Shown: one piece after another, positions 5,891-14,346 of the stretch | Position numbering within the stretch: position 1 is the first letter of the stretch | Layout: the number at the start of each line of letters is the position of its first letter | Virus record (IMG/VR): IMGVR_UViG_3300027659_000128 | Coordinates: 1 to 32,124 of that record | Origin: a virus | Strand: one strand, 5' to 3' | DNA: 32,124 nt | The notes under the pieces: generated by a model | What the model saw: only the letters and a program-made list of their open reading frames with translations | Database searches by the model: none | Told to the model about the DNA's origin: nothing | Program-made: the position numbers and the translations under genes

Positions 5891-7078
5891 TTGAAATTAT
5901 TCGGTAACATCAGCAAAGTCAATGAGAACGATGACGGAACTTTAACTGTTTCCGGCATTGCGTCTAGCGAAAGTATTGATTCCGACGGTGAGATCATTCT
6001 TGCAGCCGCGATTAAAAACAGCATAGGCGATTATATGCGGTTTGGGGCACTCCGGGAAATGCACCAGAACATCGCAGCTGGAACTACTCTGTCCATGAAA
6101 GTATCTGACGATGGTAAGACCGAGATCGAAGCTCTTGTGGTCGATCCTGTTTCAGTCAAGAAGGTTCTTGCAGGGGTGTTGAAGGGCTTCAGTATCGGCG
6201 GAAAAGTTACCAAGCGATCAGGACAAAACCGCAACATCATCGAAGCATTAAAACTGACTGAAGTTTCTTTGGTCGATAGACCCGCGAATCCTGATGCCAT
6301 GATTACGCTTTACAAAGCCGACACCATTGGCGATGAGCCAGAGGATGATGAAGTCGAAGTGAAAGAGATTGGAACGCCAGAGCGCACCGAAGAAGTCGCT
6401 AAATCCCTTTATTGCATTGCCGATCTAGCCTCGGTTCTTAACCACGCAAAATATGTTCAACGCACCTTAGCCCTTGAAGAAACCGGCTCGACGATTCCAG
6501 ACGAAATTAAAGAATGGATCTCTGAGGGTCTTGAAATCTTAAATCAAATGACGCAAGAGGAACTTACTCCTCTGATGTCTCAACAACCAACGGAGGGCGA
6601 TATGCCACAGAATGAAGTGATCGAAGAAATGAAAAAAGAAAAAGACAAGCCAGAGATGGAAGCAAAGATGAAAGAAGACCCTAAGAAAAAAGAAGATGCA
6701 AAAAAAGAAGACGCACCTAAAGAAGAAGCCCCTAAAGACGAAATGTCTCAAGAGGAAATGGTCAAAGAAATCCACACGATGCTTAAAGGCATGATGGAAA
6801 AGATGTATGCCCCCATTGAAGAAGAAAAGAAGAAAGCAGAATCGAATGATCTATCGAAATCTGCGAAAGAAAACGAATCCTTAAAAGATGAACTCGCTAA
6901 AACCACCAAGGCTTTAGCCGATTTGAAAAATGCCGAAAACAAAGGTTTTACTAAGGCGATCACGATTGACAAATCCGAAGATGGAATTGTTGCCAAGTCT
7001 GATGATGGTAAACCTAAATCAACCCTCGACCTAATCAAAAGCATCCATCAAAACGGTGGAAACAGATTTGGTTTTTAA
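5891..7078 (+). CDS. Prohead protease fused to scaffold
   Basis: Capsid maturation serine protease (S78/herpesvirus-assemblin-like fold) with a scaffolding tail. Counting 395 residues from the TTG at 5891, His58 lies in REMHQN, the probable nucleophile Ser101 in KGFSIGGKV, and the conserved LTEVSLVDRPANPDA at about 122-136. After residue about 150 the chain becomes acidic and then lysine/glutamate-rich and helical (residues about 235-340), as in scaffold proteins. The start at 5891 is preceded by GGAG and gives the usual beginning MKLFG; the longer TTG start at 5879 lacks a site. It is directly followed by the major capsid gene, and probably contains a nested scaffold gene. Confidence 0.88.
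   Translation: MKLFGNISKVNENDDGTLTVSGIASSESIDSDGEIILAAAIKNSIGDYMRFGALREMHQNIAAGTTLSMKVSDDGKTEIEALVVDPVSVKKVLAGVLKGFSIGGKVTKRSGQNRNIIEALKLTEVSLVDRPANPDAMITLYKADTIGDEPEDDEVEVKEIGTPERTEEVAKSLYCIADLASVLNHAKYVQRTLALEETGSTIPDEIKEWISEGLEILNQMTQEELTPLMSQQPTEGDMPQNEVIEEMKKEKDKPEMEAKMKEDPKKKEDAKKEDAPKEEAPKDEMSQEEMVKEIHTMLKGMMEKMYAPIEEEKKKAESNDLSKSAKENESLKDELAKTTKALADLKNAENKGFTKAITIDKSEDGIVAKSDDGKPKSTLDLIKSIHQNGGNRFGF
6602..7078 (+). CDS. Probable nested scaffold protein (internal start in the protease-scaffold gene)
   Basis: An in-frame ATG at 6602 is preceded by GGAGGG with near-ideal spacing, unusual inside a coding region. It would give a 158-residue product starting MPQNEVIEEM and made only of the charged helical part. 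Lambda encodes its scaffold Nu3 in the same way inside gene C. Separate expression is inferred from the binding site and the domain boundary. Confidence 0.55.
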   Translation: MPQNEVIEEMKKEKDKPEMEAKMKEDPKKKEDAKKEDAPKEEAPKDEMSQEEMVKEIHTMLKGMMEKMYAPIEEEKKKAESNDLSKSAKENESLKDELAKTTKALADLKNAENKGFTKAITIDKSEDGIVAKSDDGKPKSTLDLIKSIHQNGGNRFGF

Positions 7079-7102
7079 CCCTTAATTTTATAGGAGGACA
7101 TT

Positions 7103-8590
7103 ATGTCCCTTAACGAAACTGCCGAATTGGTCAAAGCCGCTCAGATGAATCCTGAGTCCCTTGCCAAAGCCGGAACCAACGTCGCTCTAGGCTTAGTCAA
7201 TTACGACCTTCAAGCCCCTGCGATTAACCTCTACCCTTGGGGCGAGAAAATCACCCCAATTCGCGCTGCCCTTCCTCGCGTCATCAGCCAAAACGGTGAC
7301 TCTGCGACGCGCTATAAGGCAGTCACAAGCATAGATTCTACCAACATGCACCCCGGACTTTCCGAAGGTAATCGTGGTGGCATTATCACTCAAACAGTCT
7401 CAGACAAAACCGCTGCCTACATTTCGCTCGGTATTGAAAACTCGGTGACCTTCGAAGCGGATGCCGCTTCACAAGGTTTCCAAGACACGAAAGCACAGGC
7501 TGTCGAAGCAGCGCTTCGCAGCTTAATGGTGAGTGAGGAACGCATGTTGTTCGGCGGAAACAGTTCAGTAGCCCTCGGCACAACGCCTACACCGACCACA
7601 GCTTTGGTCGCTGGTGGATCACTCGCTGACGCTTCTTACGTGACCTACTGCGTAGCCCTGACCCACGACGGTTATCTCCGCTCTACGGTTTCTGCAACCG
7701 GAGTCGTTCAAACGATTTCACGAACGAACGCTGACGGATCAACCGACACGATCAATGCCGGTGCTGCGGGTAAATCAGCCGCTGGAACAACTCGCACAAC
7801 TTCAAGCACCAATAACTCCGTAAGTGCAACAGTTACAGCAGTTACAGGCGCTGTGGCTTACGCTTGGTTCTTCGGAACGTCAGGTGCGGAAAGACTGCAC
7901 TCCATCACGACTATCAACAGCCAACTTTTCACGACGGCTGCTGGTGGATCGAATCAATTATTCTCAGCGTTGGCTGCGGGTGATTACTCCAACGAAGGTT
8001 CTTACTCTTTCGACGGATTGCTTTACGCAACCGCCTTGGGTTCTTCGACCGGTGCTTACTTAGCATCTCTCGCAACCGGAACGGCTGGAACAGGAACAAC
8101 CTTGACCACCGATTCTGCTGGCGGCGTTGCTGAAATTGAAACTGCCCTGCAATCCTTTTATGACAACTACCGCGTTTCTCCTGACACTATCTGGTGCAAC
8201 TCTGCACAGATGAAGAAGATTACTTCTTTAGTGATCGGTGGCGGTGGCGCACCTCTCTATCGCTTTAACTCTGACGCTAAATCCGTCGGTGGAATCAGCG
8301 GTGGCGCACAAGTCGGAAGTTACCTCAATAAGATCACGCAAGATTTGATCCAAGTGAAGGTTCATCCTTTCTGCCCTCCCGGAACGATCATGTTCACTTC
8401 AAGCACGATCCCCTATCCTCTAAGTGGCGTGGGTGCTGTTGCTCAAGTGAAATTGCGACAACGTGATTACTATCAGATCGAATACCCATTAACGACACGT
8501 AAATATGAGTTTGGTGTTTACGCTGGTAATGGTGAAGTGCTGCAAGTGTTTGCACCGTTCGCTTTCGGCGCAATCAAAAACATTGCTTAA
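7103..8590 (+). CDS. Major capsid protein with internal insertion
   Basis: Main shell protein, placed by position (just after protease-scaffold, strong AGGAGG site) and by overall pattern: an N-terminal arm, a conserved mid part (GGIITQTVSDKTAAYISLG, EERMLFGGN near residue 150) and a C-terminal part with SPDTIWCNSAQMKKI and the final REYYQIEYPLTTRKYEFGVY-like region. At 495 residues it is long. Residues about 155-285 are Thr/Ser/Gly/Ala-rich and contain VSATVTAVTGAVAYAWFFGTSG, which looks like an Ig/fibronectin-type surface domain inserted in the HK97 fold. A strong hairpin follows the stop. Confidence 0.87.
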   Translation: MSLNETAELVKAAQMNPESLAKAGTNVALGLVNYDLQAPAINLYPWGEKITPIRAALPRVISQNGDSATRYKAVTSIDSTNMHPGLSEGNRGGIITQTVSDKTAAYISLGIENSVTFEADAASQGFQDTKAQAVEAALRSLMVSEERMLFGGNSSVALGTTPTPTTALVAGGSLADASYVTYCVALTHDGYLRSTVSATGVVQTISRTNADGSTDTINAGAAGKSAAGTTRTTSSTNNSVSATVTAVTGAVAYAWFFGTSGAERLHSITTINSQLFTTAAGGSNQLFSALAAGDYSNEGSYSFDGLLYATALGSSTGAYLASLATGTAGTGTTLTTDSAGGVAEIETALQSFYDNYRVSPDTIWCNSAQMKKITSLVIGGGGAPLYRFNSDAKSVGGISGGAQVGSYLNKITQDLIQVKVHPFCPPGTIMFTSSTIPYPLSGVGAVAQVKLRQRDYYQIEYPLTTRKYEFGVYAGNGEVLQVFAPFAFGAIKNIA

Positions 8591-8610
8591 TTAGTTTAAG
8601 CAGATTGAGT

Positions 8611-8630
8611 GCGGGGGAGAAATCCCCCGC
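8611..8630 (+). terminator. GAAA-loop hairpin after the capsid gene (partial terminator or RNA stabiliser)
   Basis: GCGGGGGA and TCCCCCGC form a perfect 8-bp stem with the tetraloop GAAA. The bases after it (aattcaataaataaataaat) lack a T-run, so it is not a classic terminator. It may reduce transcription into the connector genes or protect the abundant capsid mRNA from 3' decay. Confidence 0.55.
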
Positions 8631-8663
8631 AATTCAATAAATAAATAAATCCTTGGAGGACGA

Positions 8664-9437
8664 ATGGCAGCTGGAGATCTCACTACTTTAGCAAACGTCA
8701 AATCCTACTTAGGCTTAATCGGAAAACCCATATCCGCCATCACTCAGGCGAATCCGGGACAAATTACTTGCACCGCTCATGGACTCATTACCGGCAACTC
8801 GGTAGGGCTGAACGGGATCAATGGCATGACCACGCTTAATGGAACTACGGTTACCGTTACCGTTGTCGATGCGAATAACTTTACGATCGGAGTCAATACG
8901 ACTGCGTATGGTGCTTATACCTCATCGGGCTATGTCTCAGTCGATGACGCTTTGCTGAATCGTTTAATCACTTCGGCTTCGACGTGGATTAAGCAATACT
9001 GCAACCGAGACTTCACTCAAACCACTTATACCGAATATCGAAATGGCTGGTCGGGGCAAACAAAAATGGCTCTTAAGAATTATCCAATCATTACGATGAC
9101 TTCGCTTTACATCAATGGGACACTTATCCCTCAATCAACCGCAACCAATGTGGCTGGATGGGTCGAGAATGGCGGCTTCCTCTACTTGCGAGGCGGTCAA
9201 ACTTATACGACCGGCTATGCGAATGTGCAAATAACTTATGTTGCTGGATATGCCACGATTCCCTACGACTTAGAACAGGCTTGTATTGAAATCACCTCAT
9301 GGCGATATCGTGAGAAAGATCGGATTGCTCAGAACAACAAGAACGTCGGCGGCGAGAACATCACCTTTAACACGTCAGCCGCCCCAGCCGATGCCCTTAG
9401 AACGCTTCAGGAATACACCAGAGTGATGCCGATATGA
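8664..9437 (+). CDS. Head-tail connector (gp6-like) with an inserted beta domain
   Basis: Adaptor ring protein attached below the portal. In the 257-residue product, the first helix (LTTLANVKSYLGL) and the rest of the adaptor (DDALLNRLITSASTWIKQYCNRDF, then RYREKDR and a C-terminal TLQEYTRVM) follow the gp6-like connector family. Between them, residues about 22-93 (ITQANPGQITCTAHGL...TLNGTTVTVTVVDANNFTIGV) form a beta module seen widely in environmental phage structural proteins, resembling the E1 FCCH-type domain. GGAGG precedes the ATG. It overlaps the next gene as ATGA. Confidence 0.78.
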   Translation: MAAGDLTTLANVKSYLGLIGKPISAITQANPGQITCTAHGLITGNSVGLNGINGMTTLNGTTVTVTVVDANNFTIGVNTTAYGAYTSSGYVSVDDALLNRLITSASTWIKQYCNRDFTQTTYTEYRNGWSGQTKMALKNYPIITMTSLYINGTLIPQSTATNVAGWVENGGFLYLRGGQTYTTGYANVQITYVAGYATIPYDLEQACIEITSWRYREKDRIAQNNKNVGGENITFNTSAAPADALRTLQEYTRVMPI

Positions 9438-9886
9438 CAGAAGTTAGCGTTAATATCGTCGGTGTTAGTGAAATCGTTGCTAAGTTCAAAGAATCATCCA
9501 TTAAGACGAGAAGCAATATCGCTAATGCAGTAAGCATTTCACTTATGCAATTAGTGAGAGATGTTAAGGAAGTAAACCTAAATGGTAAATACTTGAAGGT
9601 AGATAAGGGTGGATTAAGAAACTCTGTATTTAGCAAAGAATCTTTTACCACCAATCAAATCAAGGGAACGGTAGGAACAAACGCCTATTACGGTCGAATA
9701 CACCATTTTGGCTACAAAGGAACTTACACAGTAAAAGAACATTTACGCAAGATGAAAGGCAAGACAGCGTCAGTAACATCGCACAGCAGAACAGTAAACT
9801 TAAGGGCAAGACCTTATCTGACCGATGCCCTTGAAGTAAGGAAAGACGAGATCACCCAGCGTATCTTAAGAGCGGTGGAGTTCTAA
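9434..9886 (+). CDS. HK97 gp10-like head-tail joining protein
   Basis: Neck or tail-completion protein, 150 residues. It shows the family layout: an N-terminal strand-helix (VGVSEIVAKFKESS), KVDKGGLRNSV, AYYGRIHHFGYKG, and the terminal RARPYLTDALEVRKDEITQRI. The motif G-x-x-Y-H/F-x-x-G with RPYL is typical of HK97 gp10 proteins. It starts within the previous stop (ATGA) and ends overlapping the next ATG, so it belongs to one tightly coupled operon. Confidence 0.8.
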   Translation: MTEVSVNIVGVSEIVAKFKESSIKTRSNIANAVSISLMQLVRDVKEVNLNGKYLKVDKGGLRNSVFSKESFTTNQIKGTVGTNAYYGRIHHFGYKGTYTVKEHLRKMKGKTASVTSHSRTVNLRARPYLTDALEVRKDEITQRILRAVEF

Positions 9887-10362
9887 TGTCCCTGAATCGT
9901 GAACAATTATTTTCTACGCTTTTCACTCGACTAGCTCTTATCGATGGATTCTCCACGATAAGCCGAATCTTTAAGACTTGGGATGACCTCGAACCCTCGC
10001 AGCAACCGGCTCTCATCATGACTAAAGGCTCAGAGTCTGTTGAGAATATGCGCGGTTTCCCGCCTAAGTGGACGCTCAATGGAACAATTTATATCTACTG
10101 CCGCAACGATCAAGACCCTAATATCTCGCCATCCGTTCAACTCAATCAACTCATCACGCTCGTAGAAGCTGCCTTCGAGCGAACTGCCACAGAATCAGCC
10201 GTCGCTAACGCCCCCTATATGGACTCGCCTAGTGACTATCTAACCACGCTGGGGGGCTTATGCTCTCACGCATGGATTACCGGAACGATTCAAACTGACG
10301 AGGGTGTGCTGGGGCAACAAGCCGTTGCACTTATCCCTTTTGAAATTGTAGCCACAGGCTAA
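9886..10362 (+). CDS. Tail terminator or tail completion protein
   Basis: 158 residues, in the position where siphophages carry the tail terminator, between the gp10-like protein and the tail tube. The sequence alternates helix and strand: LFTRLALIDGF, ALIMTKGSESVE, LNGTIYIYCRNDQDPNISPSVQLNQLITLVEAAF and a C-terminal GQQAVALIPFEIVATG, matching the mixed fold of tail terminators. No catalytic motif is expected. The role is mainly from gene order. Confidence 0.65.
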   Translation: MSLNREQLFSTLFTRLALIDGFSTISRIFKTWDDLEPSQQPALIMTKGSESVENMRGFPPKWTLNGTIYIYCRNDQDPNISPSVQLNQLITLVEAAFERTATESAVANAPYMDSPSDYLTTLGGLCSHAWITGTIQTDEGVLGQQAVALIPFEIVATG

Positions 10363-10373
10363 TGGAGGAACTT

Positions 10374-10571
10374 ATGAAAGACGAACTTAAGAAAATAGAA
10401 GAAGCAGATAAGCCCATCAAGGTAAATCCCAAGCATCAACTTCTTAATGATAAAATAGAACAATGGTTTCACAACGCAATTCGCAACAAAGGTATTTCCA
10501 CAGAATCTTACAATTCTATTCTCAAATCAAAAGATGCCTTAAAAGCCTCTCTTTTGGAACTCATTAACTAA
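10374..10571 (+). CDS. Small helical protein between tail terminator and tail tube
   Basis: A 65-residue frame whose ATG at 10374 has GGAGG five bases upstream; an earlier ATG at 10362 overlaps the previous stop but has no site. The product is lysine- and leucine-rich and helical (DELKKIEEADKPIKV, LKSKDALKASLLELIN). No family is recognised. It may be a tail accessory or chaperone-like protein. Confidence 0.6.
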   Translation: MKDELKKIEEADKPIKVNPKHQLLNDKIEQWFHNAIRNKGISTESYNSILKSKDALKASLLELIN

Positions 10572-10582
10572 CAGGAGGGCTT

Positions 10583-11308
10583 ATGGCTCAATATAATTTT
10601 GGCTTGGGAGGTTTATATCTTTTAGATAGCGAATCGCCAACACAAGCAACTCAAGTCGGAGTGTTAAAAGACGTAACCCTCGACATATCATTCGACACGA
10701 AAGAGCTTCGCGGTTCTTACACGTTTCCGGTCGATATCGCAAAAGCAGGTGGCAAGATTGAAGGCAAGGCTAAGTTTGCACAAATCTCAGGTCGCCTAAT
10801 TAACGAGATCATTCAGGGAACGCTGACAACCGGTGCAACCGTTATCGGCTCAAATAATGAAGCTGGAACAGTTCCGGGAACACCTTACGCCATCACCGTC
10901 GCTAACACGACCGGCTGGTCAGATTTAGGCGTTTACAACGTAACCAATTCCAAGTTTATGACACGCGTAGCATCATCTCCCTCTACCGGTCAATACTCTG
11001 CTGCGGCGGGTGTTTATACGTTTGCGGCTGCGGACACAACCAACAAGGTTCAAATCAGTTATTCCTACACATCAGCCACCGGCAATACCGTTACGCTGAC
11101 CAATAATCTTATGGGTTCAGGCACGACCTACGTCGTTCAACTTTACAACACGTATAAAACAAAGAACGTCGGTGTCAAACTCTACGCAGTAACGCTAGGT
11201 AAGTATTCATTTGCTATGAAGAATGAGGACTTCACCGATGAGGATCTCGACTTCATGGGCTTCGCTGACGCTAATAACGACGTGATCTCACTCTACACAA
11301 CCGAATAA
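10583..11308 (+). CDS. Tail tube protein
   Basis: Major tail protein that stacks in hexameric rings to form the tube. 241 residues, preceded by a strong AGGAGGG site. The N-terminal part (VGVLKDVTLDISFDTKELRGSYTFPVDIAKAGGKIEGKAKFAQISGRL) has the beta-strand pattern of siphophage tail tubes, and the C-terminal part (YSFAMKNEDFTDEDLDFMGFAD) the usual final strand and helix. Residues about 90-170 are Thr/Ser-rich and look like a beta insertion. The gene lies just upstream of the tail chaperones. Confidence 0.82.
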   Translation: MAQYNFGLGGLYLLDSESPTQATQVGVLKDVTLDISFDTKELRGSYTFPVDIAKAGGKIEGKAKFAQISGRLINEIIQGTLTTGATVIGSNNEAGTVPGTPYAITVANTTGWSDLGVYNVTNSKFMTRVASSPSTGQYSAAAGVYTFAAADTTNKVQISYSYTSATGNTVTLTNNLMGSGTTYVVQLYNTYKTKNVGVKLYAVTLGKYSFAMKNEDFTDEDLDFMGFADANNDVISLYTTE

Positions 11309-11332
11309 CCCTTAAGAAAGGATTTACAAATC

Positions 11333-11650
11333 ATGGCTTTACTCGATGGAGTTAAAGTTTCAATGGGCGGGAGGGACTTTATTGTTCCCTCCCTCACCCT
11401 TAAATCTCTCAAAAGTCTAAGCAGTAAACTTGAAATCTTATCTTCGATGGCGGGTATTCCGAATAGCGATCAAATCGACGCTATGGTGGTAGTGATCCAT
11501 TCCGCAATGGTGCGAAATTATGCCGATCTCTCCCTTGCTGATGTCGAGGAACTCCTAGACTTATCTAATCTACAAACTACTTTCCTATCGGTCATGGCTG
11601 CATCAGGATTGCAGAAAAAATCGGGGGAAGTGGAGAGTCCGCAGAATTAA
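11333..11650 (+). CDS. Tail assembly chaperone, short (G-like) form
   Basis: A 105-residue protein between tail tube and tape measure, where nearly all siphophages encode chaperones that load the tape measure. It contains LKSLKSLSSKLEILSSM and LADVEELLDLSNLQTTFLSVM, a helical architecture normal for this role. GGA upstream gives a fair ribosome site. The stop at 11648-11650 is bypassed if ribosomes slip -1, giving a longer form (see 11569-11874). Confidence 0.8.
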   Translation: MALLDGVKVSMGGRDFIVPSLTLKSLKSLSSKLEILSSMAGIPNSDQIDAMVVVIHSAMVRNYADLSLADVEELLDLSNLQTTFLSVMAASGLQKKSGEVESPQN

Positions 11651-11874
11651 ATTACGGTGAACTCTACGGACTCATCATCACCAACACCGGCTGGACTTAT
11701 AGCGAGGTCGATAATCTAGACCTACATCAAGTCAAAGAATTGATGGATTATTGGGTCGATAACCCACCGATTCACTTAATGATGAAAGCCTACTTGGGAA
11801 TCAAGCCTAAATCCAAACCGACTATTCCAGACGAGAACGAACTTAAAAACATTGTGCAATTATTTAGAAAGTAA
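11569..11874 (+). CDS. Tail assembly chaperone, -1 frameshift extension (GT-like)
   Basis: The -1 frame is open from 11569 to the TAA at 11872-11874 and has no good start of its own; the first ATG in it is far inside. It codes NYGELYGLIITNTGWTYS, then a helical stretch with VDNLDLHQVKELMDYW, and ends NIVQLFRK. A shift between 11569 and 11650 would give a fusion of about 180 residues. Candidate slip points are g-aaa-aaa at 11614-11620 and g-ggg-gaa at 11623-11629; neither is a perfect heptamer, so the exact site is open. Programmed frameshifting is known for this gene pair in siphophages, and the -1 direction fits. A sequencing error is the alternative. Confidence 0.75.
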   Translation, partial: STNYFPIGHGCIRIAEKIGGSGESAELNYGELYGLIITNTGWTYSEVDNLDLHQVKELMDYWVDNPPIHLMMKAYLGIKPKSKPTIPDENELKNIVQLFRK

Positions 11875-11877
11875 TCT

Positions 11878-13647
11878 ATGGCAGCCGACGCAACCTTATC
11901 TATTGAAGTCATTGCTAAAATAGCAAACTATACGAAGCAGATGGAAGAAGCTGCGAATAAGACTAAAGAATCTGCTGGGAAGATGGGTAAAGAGTTTGAT
12001 AAGTTATCTGAAACCGTTAAAACCTTCACAGAAATAACAGGATACCTTGCTGCTATTTATGGCGTTGGGAGTTTCTTTGGTAAAGCGATACAAGAAGCAA
12101 ATGACTATAATCTAGAGATCAATCGCTTATCGATATCTATGGATATATCTTTAGACAAGGCAGCAGCCCTTAAGGAAGCCTTGGGTGATCTAGGTATTGA
12201 TACCGGATTAGTCGCAATGGCTCAAGGTAAATTGGCTATTGGTATGCGTGAAAACTCTAAAAACTTCACCACCTTTGGTATATCAACAAAAGATGCTAAT
12301 GGAAACCTTAGAAGCACGTTTGATGTTTTAATGGATGTGATTAGCTTGGGTGCTAAATATCAAAATCAAACGGACAGAACAGTCATACTTAATTCTTTAT
12401 TTGGCAGAGGATCAGAACAGCTCAAGGGCATATTCAGACTTACCAATGAGGAATTGGCAAAAGCCTCAGATGAAGTAGAGCGCTATGGGAGAGATGTAAC
12501 ACCTTATGCGATAGCTTCAACAAAAGCGTGGGTTAGAGCTACAGGTGATGTGAAAGATGTGTATGGAGATGTTCAGAGGGGTATTGGCGAGTTTGCGAAG
12601 AAAACAATAATGTTCTTTGATCCAATGGTGAAGAAAATATATGAAGCCAATCTTGAAGAAGAACTTGCTGCTATCGCAAAACAAGCAGGTAATGGCGCAG
12701 CCTCAATGGAACGACTAACCGCAGCGCAATTAGCGTTATTAGCGGGTGCGGATGGCGAATATGAGAAATGGTTTAAGACCCTAGAAAAAATCGATGAAAC
12801 ATTCGGTAAAGAAAAAGCCCCTGATTTCACACCTTGGTATGCGTTTTTTAATGAATTAGACAAGTTAGCCACGCCGCAGGTATTAGGTGCATTTAATATC
12901 GAAGAAAGCATTGCGCAAGTAGATATAGGTTTACAATCTGTCAGAGATCGTTTTACAGAATTAAGAAGAATTGAAGAAGAAAGTTTCTCCGAGATATTTA
13001 ACGCAATGACTTCTCAATTTGCAAATAGCCTTACCGGAATGATTACCGGAACGGTTACTGCGACTGAAGGCATTAGGCAGATATTTGCTTCTATGATTAC
13101 CGGTCTTATCAATATGTTTATTCAAATGGGATTGGAATGGGTCAAGGTAGAACTGATGAAGATGTTATTTGCACAAAAGACCCAAACTGTTGTCACCGCA
13201 ACTAAGGTAGCTGGAACTGCTGCCGAGATTGGGCTTGAAACCGTAAGTGTTGGTGCAGTCGTTGCCGGTGAAGCCGGAAAAGGGGCTGCACGAACTGCCG
13301 CTTGGTGGGCTGGAGTCAATCCTTTCGTGGCACTCGGATTAGGCGTAGCAATGGGTGCAGCAATCGCAGCTTTAGCCGGTGGGTTTAGATCCGCTGCGGG
13401 TGGCTGGGCTAATGTAGATACCGATGGTGCGATGGCTCAACTTCACAAAGGCGAGATGGTGCTTCCTGCAAAATTAGCCGAAGGTGTCCGCAATATGGTC
13501 GATGGTGGTCAATCAGGCGGCGGCGTTAATAACTACTATATTCAAGCGATGGACGCTTCTTCCTTTGATACTTATGTCAAAGCCAATGCTGGATCGATCT
13601 TTGCTGCCAATAAACTAGCCCTTAGAAATGGGAGTCAATTCGCATGA
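11878..13647 (+). CDS. Tape measure protein
   Basis: Sets tail length and is threaded through the tube; ejected ahead of the DNA. 589 residues: an N-terminal coiled coil (about 14-50), a helical middle, a hydrophobic zone around residues 380-510 (ASMITGLINMFIQMGLEWVKV, NPFVALGLGVAMGAAIAAL) and the terminal QLHKGEMVLPAKLAEGVRNM, a conserved end of many tape measures. Using the usual value of about 0.15 nm per residue, the tail would be near 90 nm. It begins three bases after the chaperone extension with no clear ribosome site, suggesting coupling. It overlaps the next gene as ATGA. Confidence 0.88.
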   Translation: MAADATLSIEVIAKIANYTKQMEEAANKTKESAGKMGKEFDKLSETVKTFTEITGYLAAIYGVGSFFGKAIQEANDYNLEINRLSISMDISLDKAAALKEALGDLGIDTGLVAMAQGKLAIGMRENSKNFTTFGISTKDANGNLRSTFDVLMDVISLGAKYQNQTDRTVILNSLFGRGSEQLKGIFRLTNEELAKASDEVERYGRDVTPYAIASTKAWVRATGDVKDVYGDVQRGIGEFAKKTIMFFDPMVKKIYEANLEEELAAIAKQAGNGAASMERLTAAQLALLAGADGEYEKWFKTLEKIDETFGKEKAPDFTPWYAFFNELDKLATPQVLGAFNIEESIAQVDIGLQSVRDRFTELRRIEEESFSEIFNAMTSQFANSLTGMITGTVTATEGIRQIFASMITGLINMFIQMGLEWVKVELMKMLFAQKTQTVVTATKVAGTAAEIGLETVSVGAVVAGEAGKGAARTAAWWAGVNPFVALGLGVAMGAAIAALAGGFRSAAGGWANVDTDGAMAQLHKGEMVLPAKLAEGVRNMVDGGQSGGGVNNYYIQAMDASSFDTYVKANAGSIFAANKLALRNGSQFA

Positions 13648-14345
13648 GTGCCTTAGTATTCCCTAGCCTGTCTGGCTTAGACATCGACATCCAAAGAACT
13701 CCGATTTATTCAACGGAAGTCCAGCAATCAACCAATGGGCTTGAACTTAGAGCCGCGTTCTGGTCTTATCCTCGCTACAGAATAAGCCTATCGTTTAACT
13801 TCCTACGATCAGCGACCTACACAAAATCTACGCAGAACGAATGGGAAACCCTCGTGGGATTCTTCGCTCGTATGGCAGCCAATTACGATACGTTTTACTT
13901 CACCATGCCCGATGATTACTTTGTGGGGACTTTAGCCTCTCCGACTTCAACGACCTCTATGCCCATTGGCGTTGGGAACGGAACAACGACTGCCTTCCAG
14001 CTGCAAAGAACCCTCGTTCCTTCTGCGTCATTAGCCGCTGCGGCTTCTCGCAGTTACTACCCCACGATTGGCGATGGCTATGAGCCTATCTTCGTGGTCA
14101 ATAACACCACGCCCCCATCGATCTTTGTCAATTCAACGCTTAAGACCGTTACGACCGATTACACGATTAACAACACGACAGGCATTTTAACCTTTACATC
14201 TGCCCCTGCTGCTTCCGCCATCATCTCTTGGACAGGCTCATACTATTGGAACGTTCGCTTGGAGAAAGAGCAGTATGATTTTAGTCGTATGCTAAACGGA
14301 GTATGGGAAGCCAAGACGATCAATCTCATAACGGTGAAGTCGTAA
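13644..14345 (+). CDS. DUF2460 family distal tail protein
   Basis: 233 residues, first gene of a tail-tip series like that of gene transfer agents (DUF2460, DUF2163, NlpC/P60, hub). Family marks: FPSLSGLDIDIQRTP at the start, LRAAFWSYPRYRISLSFNFLR, a Trp-rich helix EWETLVGFFARMAANYDTFYF, and the C-terminal EKEQYDFSRMLNGVWEAKTINLI. It likely forms the ring joining tube and hub. It starts inside the tape measure stop, and the next gene begins one base after its TAA. Confidence 0.83.
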   Translation: MSALVFPSLSGLDIDIQRTPIYSTEVQQSTNGLELRAAFWSYPRYRISLSFNFLRSATYTKSTQNEWETLVGFFARMAANYDTFYFTMPDDYFVGTLASPTSTTSMPIGVGNGTTTAFQLQRTLVPSASLAAAASRSYYPTIGDGYEPIFVVNNTTPPSIFVNSTLKTVTTDYTINNTTGILTFTSAPAASAIISWTGSYYWNVRLEKEQYDFSRMLNGVWEAKTINLITVKS

Positions 14346-14346
14346 A

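Noticed and set aside
6539-6775. Phe-rich minus-strand frame inside the protease-scaffold gene
   Set aside because: It is the antisense image of Lys/Glu-rich codons in the scaffold tail.
12573-12911. Minus-strand frame of 112 codons inside the tape measure
   Set aside because: It sits opposite a strongly supported coding frame with no start signal.
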